From DATMXS01 sp035561355 (GTDB lineage: Bacteria; Acidobacteriota; Terriglobia; Bryobacterales; Bryobacteraceae), in assembly GCA_035561355.1 (NCBI GenBank), contig DATMXS010000106.1:1-7610 (forward strand): a stretch of 7,610 nucleotides of DNA, given 5' to 3'. Of this stretch, positions 1 through 5,126 are shown piece by piece; position 1 is the stretch's first letter, and every line of letters begins with the position of its first letter. The translations under genes and the position numbers were made by a program. A model generated the notes under the pieces. The model saw only the letters and a list, made by a program, of their open reading frames with translations. It did not search any database and was not told the origin of the DNA.

Positions 1-300
1 GTCCACCAGATCGGCCTGCCATATCACTGGGGCGGGGTGGGCCGCAGCACTGGGGACACGGCCAACGAACTCATCGGGTTCGTCGCAGACCCGAACGTCT
101 CGATTCAGGAATCGAAGTGCTTCACGGGCGGTATCGTGGCGGGCCGGCGCAGCGGCAAACGGCGCGTGGTCACCTCGGGACCGCTGGTGAGGCCCGTTGA
201 AAAGCCGGGCATCGCACGCGATCTTCCCGAAGTTCGCGAGAAGCCGGTCGGCCACCACAAGGTCAGGGCCGGCAGGGCGAAGCAGGGAGAACAGTCATGA
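1..300 (+). CDS. Formate dehydrogenase catalytic (alpha) subunit, C-terminal end only
   Basis: This is the 3' end of a gene that begins before the window: 99 sense codons in frame 1, then TGA at 298-300. The translation opens with VHQIGLPYHWG, followed by a Gly-rich, Thr/Asn-containing stretch (GRSTGDTANELIG) and DPNVSIQESKCF. This matches the end of the molybdopterin-dinucleotide-binding domain in FdnG/FdoG-type formate dehydrogenases, where an IGLPxHxG segment and a late 'DPN...E.K' segment are typical. The enzyme oxidises formate to CO2 at a Mo/W-bis-MGD centre and hands electrons to the iron-sulfur subunit encoded next. The active-site Cys or Sec, the N-terminal [4Fe-4S] and any Tat signal lie outside the window. 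The last ~45 residues are basic and Pro-rich, so probably a flexible tail. The stop overlaps the next start (ATGA). The call rests on the short homologous stretch plus the following fdhB-like gene. Confidence 0.85.
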   Translation, partial: VHQIGLPYHWGGVGRSTGDTANELIGFVADPNVSIQESKCFTGGIVAGRRSGKRRVVTSGPLVRPVEKPGIARDLPEVREKPVGHHKVRAGRAKQGEQS

Positions 301-1121
301 GACGGCGACTGGATGGAACCGTGTCCGAAAAGCAGACCGGCTTTTTCACAGATACAACGGTGTGCATCGGTTGCAAGGCGTGCGAGGCGGCCTGCAAGCA
401 GTGGAACCAGTTGCCCGATGACGGCCTCTTCTTCACGGGGATGTCGTACGACAACACCGTTCACCTGGGCGGATCCACATGGCGCCACGTCGCGCTCGCA
501 GAGCGCCCGGTTGTGCTCTCGACCCAGCAGACCGGATTGAGCAAGCCGTTCTCGTGGCTGCTGATGTCGGATGTCTGCAAGCACTGCGCCCGTGCCGGGT
601 GCCTCGAAAATTGCCCCACGGGAGCGATCGTCCGGACCGAGTTCGATTCCGTCTACGTCCAGCCCGATGTGTGCAACGGCTGCGGCTACTGTGTTGTGGG
701 CTGCCCGTTCGGCGTCATCGACCGCCTGCAGGACGACGGCCGCGCTTGGAAGTGCACGCTGTGCTATGACCGCCAGAAATCGGGCCTGGAACCGGCGTGC
801 GCGAAGGCATGTCCCACCGATTCGATCCTCTTCGGCGAGGTTGGATGGCTGCGGGATCGCGCACGCGAACGCCTCGAACACCTGCACTCGAAAGGGATGA
901 AGGAAGCCTACCTGTACGGCTTCGACGAGGGAAACCAGCCCGGCACCGAGGGTTTGAACGCCTTCTTCCTGCTGGTGGACAAACCCGAGGTCTACAACCT
1001 GCCTCCAGACCCGGTGGTGGCGACGAAGAAAGCCGCCGGGAGTTGGGGAGCGATGGCTGTCGCGGGCGCGATGATGGCGGTCGCAGCGGTGATTTCAGCG
1101 GCCCGCGGAGGTCGGTCATGA
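297..1121 (+). CDS. fdhB: Formate dehydrogenase iron-sulfur (beta) subunit, four [4Fe-4S] clusters
   Basis: This 274-residue ferredoxin-like subunit relays electrons from the catalytic subunit to the membrane subunit. Sixteen cysteines form four complete cluster motifs: C23/C26/C29/C33; C94/C97/C102/C106; C126/C129/C132/C136; and C153/C156 with C168/C172. The opening TGFFTDTTVCIGCKAC and the later WKCTLCYDR are typical of FdnH/HybA-type formate dehydrogenase beta subunits. Residues 250-269 form one Ala/Val/Met-rich hydrophobic helix, with KK just before it (244-245) and R270 after it. This fits the single C-terminal anchor of E. coli FdnH, which is about 294 residues long. There is no signal peptide, as expected for a subunit carried out with a Tat-exported partner. 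The ATG at 297 is preferred because GGGA at 285-288 is well spaced and the start overlaps the upstream stop. The 3' end overlaps the next gene by ATGA. Confidence 0.93.
   Translation: MRRRLDGTVSEKQTGFFTDTTVCIGCKACEAACKQWNQLPDDGLFFTGMSYDNTVHLGGSTWRHVALAERPVVLSTQQTGLSKPFSWLLMSDVCKHCARAGCLENCPTGAIVRTEFDSVYVQPDVCNGCGYCVVGCPFGVIDRLQDDGRAWKCTLCYDRQKSGLEPACAKACPTDSILFGEVGWLRDRARERLEHLHSKGMKEAYLYGFDEGNQPGTEGLNAFFLLVDKPEVYNLPPDPVVATKKAAGSWGAMAVAGAMMAVAAVISAARGGRS
1107..1112 (+). promoter_or_regulatory. Strong Shine-Dalgarno site for the NrfD-type gene
   Basis: GGAGGT lies five bases upstream of the ATG at 1118, inside the last codons of the iron-sulfur gene. It fixes the start at 1118, although the same frame is open for more than 300 bases upstream. 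With the ATGA overlap it supports coupled translation of the two subunits. Confidence 0.8.
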
Positions 1122-2242
1122 GCGAAAAGAAGGACGGGCGATTCATCGATCCCGAAACCGGGGTGCTCCTTGGTGAAGGGGCCGAGCAGAAGACCGGGCC
1201 CATCGAGCTTTCCGTGGGCGTTTCGCGGCGGCTGCCGACATCCTATTACACATCGAAGGGCGGGCCGACTTACTACAACCAGCCGATGCTCCAGACCCCA
1301 GTGTGGATCTGGACCGTTCCCGTCTACTTTTACGCCGGAGGGACCGCAGGCGCCGCCTTGACCCTCGCCGGCGCGGCACAACTATTTGGCGGAGGCCGGT
1401 TGGATGGACTCGTACAGGCCTGCGAGTGGATCGGGGCGGCGGGACTTACCGCCGGGTCCGGGCTGCTCATCGCGGACCTCGGGAAGCCTTCGCGTTTCCT
1501 CAACATGATGCGGGTCTTCCGCCCGACATCGCCGCTCAACCTGGGCTCCTGGCTGCTCGGAGGGGGCGCATCCGCCGCCGGTGCAGCCGCAGTGTTCGGT
1601 CGCGCCGGCGAGCCTCTGCGATCTCTGGGCCGCCTCGCCGGGTTCACGGCCGGACTGTTCGGAATCCCGCTGACGGGGTACACCGGCGTCGTGCTCTCGA
1701 ACACGGTCATTCCGGCCTGGCACGACGCCCGAAGGGAATGGCCGGTGCTGTTCGTCGCTTCCAGCATGACCGGAGCGGCCTCACTGCTCGATATCCTGGA
1801 CCTCTCCCACCGCGAACACAGGGTCGTGCGCACCTTCGGACTTTTGGGGAAGGCCGCGGAAGCCATCTCGGCCCGTTACGTTGAGAGGCGTATCGCACAG
1901 GCGCCGGCGACGGCCCATCCGTTTCGACGCGGCCGCGCTTCCCTGCTGTGGAGAGCCGCGCAACTTTTCGGCATCGCAAGCCTTGTGACCGCCCTGCTGC
2001 CGAGGCAGACACGGAAGAAGCGCATCGCCTCAGCGGTGATGGGCACGGCGAGCTCGCTGTGCGTGCGCTTCGCCTCCATCGAGATCGGGATGGCCTCGTC
2101 TGAAAACCCGTGCGCAGCATTCGGCCAGCAGCGCTCGGGCCGGGGGGCTTTCGAGAAAACCCGCAACGCCGCCGTCGTGGGAGCAGGCGAGGAAAGGGCC
2201 TATCACGCGAGCGACGCGCGCATGGCCGAGAGCGCGCGGTGA
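1118..2242 (+). CDS. nrfD: NrfD/PsrC-family integral membrane subunit of the formate dehydrogenase
   Basis: This 374-residue polytopic protein probably acts as quinone-reactive membrane anchor. Its N-terminal ~60 residues are soluble. Hydrophobic helices follow at roughly 63-88, 95-120, 139-163, 173-198 and 209-228, with further, weaker ones between 275 and 325. Family signatures are DLGKPSRFLNMMRVF (120-134), then RPTSPLNLGSW (135-145), a Gly/Pro-rich PLTGYTGVVLS (184-194), and a C-terminal SSENPCAAFGQQR tail. NrfD/PsrC subunits bind quinone and contain no haem, in contrast to the cytochrome b anchor (FdnI) of E. coli formate dehydrogenase-N. The start at 1118 has a strong ribosome-binding site, GGAGGT at 1107-1112, and overlaps the fdhB stop by ATGA. 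The reading frame stays open upstream to 797, but that part lies over fdhB and lacks family sequence. Some NrfD proteins serve other molybdoenzymes; the operon context points to formate here. Confidence 0.88.
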   Translation: MSEKKDGRFIDPETGVLLGEGAEQKTGPIELSVGVSRRLPTSYYTSKGGPTYYNQPMLQTPVWIWTVPVYFYAGGTAGAALTLAGAAQLFGGGRLDGLVQACEWIGAAGLTAGSGLLIADLGKPSRFLNMMRVFRPTSPLNLGSWLLGGGASAAGAAAVFGRAGEPLRSLGRLAGFTAGLFGIPLTGYTGVVLSNTVIPAWHDARREWPVLFVASSMTGAASLLDILDLSHREHRVVRTFGLLGKAAEAISARYVERRIAQAPATAHPFRRGRASLLWRAAQLFGIASLVTALLPRQTRKKRIASAVMGTASSLCVRFASIEIGMASSENPCAAFGQQRSGRGAFEKTRNAAVVGAGEERAYHASDARMAESAR

Positions 2243-2253
2243 ACCGGCGACCA

Positions 2254-2273
2254 CGCGCATTGACAGGAGCGCG
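2254..2273. terminator. Weak GC-rich hairpin in the convergent gap
   Basis: The 46-base gap between the NrfD-type stop (2242) and the end of the reverse-strand efflux fragment (2289) holds a 5-bp stem, CGCGC at 2254-2258 with GCGCG at 2269-2273 around a 10-base loop. A wider AACCGG/CCGGTT pair at 2242-2247 and 2285-2290 encloses it. The position between convergent genes would suit a two-way terminator. There is no T-run on either side and short GC stems occur by chance in such DNA, so this is a weak call. Confidence 0.2.
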
Positions 2274-2288
2274 GCGCGCACGCACCGG

Positions 2289-2884
2289 TTACTGCCAGCC
2301 GCCTCCGAGCGCGCGATAGAGTTCGGTGTACGACAGCACTTCCTCCAACCGGAGCCGCGCCAGCGTGAGGCGGCCCTGAAACAGATTGCGCTCGGAGTCG
2401 AGCACCTGAAGGTAACTATCGATCCCGCCCTGGTACCGCAATTTGGATAGACGCGCGGTTTCTGTGAGCGCCTGAACCAAGCGGTCCTGCTGGCTGCGCT
2501 GCTCACGCGTGCGATCGTAGCCGACCAGCGCGTCGGACACCTCACGGAGACCCGTATAGATCGCCCGTTGATACGCGCTGACCATCTCCGTCTTCTGGGC
2601 TTCCGAGAGGCGCACTCCGGCGCGCACCCGTCCGGGCGTTGAATCGGAAGCACGGCTGTGGGAGTAATGCTCGCCAGGCGCGCCGGCCCGGTAAGCAGGT
2701 CCGTAAGGGCACGGCTCTGGCCGCCGAGAAAGCTAGTCAGCGAAATCTGTGGGAAGTAATTCGCCTTCGCAACGCCGATCTGTGCACATTGGCCGCGATC
2801 AGTTGCTGCTCGGCCCGGCGAATATCCGGACGGCGCTGCAGCAAGGAGGACGGCAACCCGGGCGGTACCTCCGCGGGTACAGGA
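2289..2884 (-). pseudogene. Decayed 3' fragment of a TolC/NodT-type outer-membrane efflux protein gene
   Basis: Read on the reverse strand, three frame segments together match the C-terminal part of NodT/OprM/CusC-like outer-membrane channel proteins, the outer part of RND-type tripartite pumps. Segment one (about 2884-2785) gives LPSSLLQRRPDIRRAEQQLI, a family hallmark. Segment two (about 2784-2640) gives QIGVAKANYFPQISLTSFLG. Segment three (about 2640-2289) gives RVRAGVRLSEAQK, YQGGIDSYLQVLDSERNLF and the terminal YRALGGGWQ before TAA at 2289-2291. Continuity needs a frame change near 2784 (one base apparently lost) and another near 2640, just before the expected 'FNAGR' segment. About 195 residues survive, against roughly 450-500 in the family. 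Nothing efflux-like is readable above about 2884, where short GC-rich repeats begin. The fragment is convergent with the formate dehydrogenase operon. Sequencing error could explain the frame changes but not the missing 5' part. Confidence 0.82.
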
Positions 2885-2885
2885 A

Positions 2886-2917
2886 CAAAGCGGGGAAGGA
2901 GCAAAGCGGGGACGGAC
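2886..2917. repeat. Imperfect 16-bp tandem repeat
   Basis: Two adjacent 16-base units, 2886-2901 and 2902-2917, both begin CAAAGCGGGGA and agree at 14 of 16 positions. They begin immediately beyond the last recognisable efflux sequence and run into the GGGACGGACGGGA motif. The sequence is clear; its role is unknown. Confidence 0.65.
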
Positions 2918-3037
2918 GGGACGTAAACTTGAAGGCCGTGAGGAGGAACGGCTTGCCCTGAGTTGCCGCCTCAATGGGAGACGAGTCACGCGAACCAGGG
3001 TGCTTCTTGGGGAGGAAACCGGGACGGACGGGATGTA
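2909..3037. repeat. Dispersed pair of a 17-bp GC-rich direct repeat
   Basis: GGGACGGACGGGACGTA at 2909-2925 recurs at 3021-3037 with a single mismatch (C to T at the fourteenth base), 112 bases apart in the same orientation. The bases upstream are also loosely alike (GGAGCAAAGCG against GGAGGAAACC), so the pair may be what is left of a longer repeat. No matching inverted copy was seen in the window. Confidence 0.6.
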
Positions 3038-3066
3038 TCCTCTGCAAGTGGAACATGCAGTACCTC

Positions 3067-3160
3067 GGCTGCGCCGTATCTGTTCGGCATCAGCGGCTGC
3101 CCCGGGATTCCGAGGCTGCGCCGTATCTGTTCGGCATCAGCGGCTGCCCCGGGATTCCGA
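3067..3160. repeat. Perfect 47-bp tandem duplication
   Basis: Two head-to-tail copies of a 47-base unit lie at 3067-3113 and 3114-3160 with no mismatch. Each begins GGCTGCGCCGTATCTG and ends CCCCGGGATTCCGA. The unit length is not a multiple of three, and no reading frame through the region resembles a known protein, so it is best taken as noncoding. Exact identity points to a recent slippage or unequal-exchange event. A multicopy genomic element is possible but cannot be judged from one window. Confidence 0.9.
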
Positions 3161-3263
3161 GCTTTGGGTTGGTTTTCGCGGTGATCGCTGCACATGGCCG
3201 GCGCCGGGCCGTAATGCACGGCTTTCCGGAGCGGGTTTCCAGATCGCTACGATTTAGGTAACG

Positions 3264-4994
3264 ATGTCTGGGCCTCTCGCATACACCACCGTACACCCGC
3301 TGGTCACAATTGAAGCAGCACTCACGGTTGCCGCTGTGCTCGTGGCTGTGTACGGTCGGACGGGCGGGGCCTGGGCTCGCAAATCAAAGCTGGCCCTCGC
3401 TCGGATTTCCGGGAGTACCACCCGGTCTGTGCTGCTTGCCGGTGCGCCGGTGGTGCTCCTGCGGCTGGCTGTGCTGCCGTGGCAGGGTGTGCCGGTGCCT
3501 GGAGTCCATGATGAATTCAGTTACCTGCTGGCGGCCGACACGTTTGCATCGGGGCGCCTGACGAACCCGCCTCACCCGATATGGGTTCATTTTGAGACGT
3601 TCCACGTCATCCACAAGCCGACCTACGCTTCCATCTATCCACCGGCGCAGGGCCTTGCGCTTGCCGCAGGAAAAATCATTTTTGGACACCCCTGGGCAGG
3701 CGTGTGGCTCAGTTGCGTCCTGCTCGCGTGCGCCGTGTGCTGGATGCTCTCGGCCTGGCTCCCGCCGCCCTGGCCCCTTATCGGTGCAGTGCTGCTGGCA
3801 ATACGGCTGTGCACCTTCAGTTACTGGATCAATAGTTACTGGGGCGGCAGCGTAGCCGCGATCGGCGGAGCCCTGGTGTCAGGCGCAGTCTTACGGCTGC
3901 GGCACCGCCAAACCGTTGCGAACGCCTTGGTTCTGGCCACCGGCATCTCGATCCTGGCCGCCAGCCGGCCTTACGAAGGCCTTGTGCTGTGCCTGGCTTC
4001 TGCCGTCCCTGTCACAGCGTGGGCATTTCGGGCGAGAGGCTACGAAGCGGCCCGCTGGCGCCGCCGCGTTCTGCTGGCCGTGGTGGCGGTGCTCGCTTTC
4101 GCCGGTGCGCTGATGAGCTATTACCAGTGGCGAGTAACCGGGAATCCGTTTCTCATGCCGCACGTGTTGAACCAGCGGATGTACGCGACGAGCAGTCCGT
4201 TTGTGTGGCAATCCCCGCCTGCGAAGCCGGTTTACCGGCACCGGACCATGGAGGCTATGTACTCGGACTACTACGCAGGTTACGAACGCATCAGAACGCC
4301 GCGCGGTTTCGTGACTGAGAGCCTCACGAGAGTAGCGGAGCTCTGGTTGTTCTACCTCGGCCCGGTGCTCTCCTTGCCTCTCCTCGCCTTCTGCCGTTTA
4401 CGGGACGACCGTGTACGGCTCTTACTCTGGACCTGCGCTGCCGGCACGGTGGCCATATTAGTTACGACGTATTTCAGGCCGCACTACTTCGCGCCTTTTC
4501 TTGCTGCCACATATGGCGTTCTGATCGCAGGCCTGCGCCAACTCTCCGCTTTCCGCTCTCGGAAGGTACGCTGGGGGCTGGCGGTCGCCGGCGCGGTTCC
4601 CGTCATCTGCATGGTGATGCTGGTGCTCCGGATTGCCGCCGACCCGCTTAAGATTCCCTATCGCGATGAATGGCGGGCCACCTGGTACAACACCCCCCGA
4701 GGAAATGTCGCACGTGCACGCCTGCTCGAGCAGTTGCGCCACTCCGGCGCGCAGCACCTCGTCATCGTGCGCTATGACGACAACCACTGGCTGCACGAGG
4801 AGTGGGTGTATAACGACGCGGACATCGACCATTCGGCTGTGGTATGGGCGCGGGATATGGGCGCCTCGGCGAACCGAGACCTCGTCGCCTACTACAGGTC
4901 TCGTATGATCTGGCTTCTCAGGCCCGATCGCAGACCACTGCGGCTGGAGCCTTACCCCGATCCGAATGGCACGTCGCGTTCGGAACGCCCGTAA
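3264..4994 (+). CDS. Probable GT-C type polytopic membrane glycosyltransferase with soluble C-terminal domain
   Basis: This 576-residue protein has about 11 hydrophobic segments, including roughly 13-30, 55-72, 143-166, 170-185, 220-235, 243-258, 270-290, 360-378, 385-403, 409-425 and 437-458, then a soluble tail from about 460. The loop after the second segment carries an acidic pair in VHDEFSYL (D83-E84), where GT-C enzymes of the PMT/ArnT type have their catalytic acid, followed by KPTYASIYPPAQG (118-130). A late RPHYFAP (405-411) resembles the RY..P motif in such proteins. GT-C enzymes transfer sugars from lipid-phosphate donors, but donor and acceptor cannot be read here. The tail carries VRYDDNHWLHEEWVYN and DADIDHSAVVWARD (502-531). 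The start is fixed by an in-frame TAG at 3255; the ribosome-binding site is weak (AGGT at 3256-3259). It stands alone between a repeat region and a kinase. The fold class is inferred, the exact function unknown. Confidence 0.72.
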   Translation: MSGPLAYTTVHPLVTIEAALTVAAVLVAVYGRTGGAWARKSKLALARISGSTTRSVLLAGAPVVLLRLAVLPWQGVPVPGVHDEFSYLLAADTFASGRLTNPPHPIWVHFETFHVIHKPTYASIYPPAQGLALAAGKIIFGHPWAGVWLSCVLLACAVCWMLSAWLPPPWPLIGAVLLAIRLCTFSYWINSYWGGSVAAIGGALVSGAVLRLRHRQTVANALVLATGISILAASRPYEGLVLCLASAVPVTAWAFRARGYEAARWRRRVLLAVVAVLAFAGALMSYYQWRVTGNPFLMPHVLNQRMYATSSPFVWQSPPAKPVYRHRTMEAMYSDYYAGYERIRTPRGFVTESLTRVAELWLFYLGPVLSLPLLAFCRLRDDRVRLLLWTCAAGTVAILVTTYFRPHYFAPFLAATYGVLIAGLRQLSAFRSRKVRWGLAVAGAVPVICMVMLVLRIAADPLKIPYRDEWRATWYNTPRGNVARARLLEQLRHSGAQHLVIVRYDDNHWLHEEWVYNDADIDHSAVVWARDMGASANRDLVAYYRSRMIWLLRPDRRPLRLEPYPDPNGTSRSERP

Positions 4995-5003
4995 AGGCAG
5001 GCC

Positions 5004-5033
5004 CGAGGGGACACGCAGAGCATGTCCCCGTCG
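5004..5033 (+). terminator. Hairpin just after the membrane protein gene
   Basis: GGGGACA at 5007-5013 pairs with TGTCCCC at 5023-5029 around a 9-base loop, and CGA/TCG can add three pairs with one bulged G. It begins 10 bases after the stop at 4992-4994, where an intrinsic terminator is expected. The downstream bases (CGATTTGGGGG) lack a proper T-run, so it may only stabilise the 3' end. Confidence 0.38.
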
Positions 5034-5113
5034 CGATTTGGGGGCACGGCGGGACTGGGGCGGCGGAGACCTGCGTCGCCTTTGCAACGGCGGCGGGTGG
5101 ACAGACGGCAGAC

Positions 5114-5118
5114 GGGGG
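5114..5118 (+). promoter_or_regulatory. Ribosome-binding site deciding the kinase start
   Basis: A GGGGG run lies 8 bases upstream of the ATG at 5127. It favours that ATG over an in-frame GTG at 5097, which would add only ten residues unlike any family sequence, and over GTG codons at 5151 and 5157. Confidence 0.45.
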
Positions 5119-5126
5119 TCAGTACA

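Larger units (their letters stand above)
2885..3263. other. Gene-free, repeat-bearing intergenic stretch
   Basis: About 380 bases without a supportable gene separate the broken efflux fragment from the membrane protein gene. The reading frames crossing it on both strands are short, Arg/Pro/Gly-rich and unlike any family I know. It contains the 16-bp, 17-bp and 47-bp direct repeats described separately. It also contains a small stem at 2933-2954 (AGGCCGT pairing with ACGGCTT, one G-T pair, 8-base loop). Any promoter for the gene at 3264 should lie in its last ~100 bases, but I see no convincing -35/-10 pair. Confidence 0.6.

Noticed and set aside
105..887. Reverse-strand open frame of 260 residues
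   Set aside because: It lies antisense to the end of the catalytic-subunit gene and to the iron-sulfur gene with its full cysteine motifs. Long antisense frames are common in GC-rich coding DNA.
797..1117. Upstream extension of the NrfD-type reading frame to a 481-residue protein
   Set aside because: This part overlaps the iron-sulfur gene in another frame, is Arg/Gly-rich without family sequence, and a strong ribosome-binding site with an ATGA overlap marks the start at 1118.
2030..2989. Long reverse-strand open frame of 319 residues
   Set aside because: Only its middle (about 2784-2640) carries efflux-family sequence. The rest is antisense to the NrfD gene or out of frame with the homology, so it is not a real protein.
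3042..3060. Short inverted repeat CTGCA/TGCAG
   Set aside because: A 5-bp stem with a 9-base loop is expected by chance, and it has no T-run and no nearby gene end.
3067..3160. CRISPR array
   Set aside because: There are only two copies, directly abutting with no spacer, and no cas gene is present.
2963..3261. Small open frames across the 47-bp repeats
   Set aside because: The repeat unit is not a multiple of three, several frames stay open at once as expected from GC-rich DNA, and none has a convincing ribosome-binding site or family resemblance.
4458..5087. Reverse-strand open frame of 209 residues
   Set aside because: It is antisense to the GT-C gene, its composition is Arg/Pro/His-rich and no domain is recognisable.
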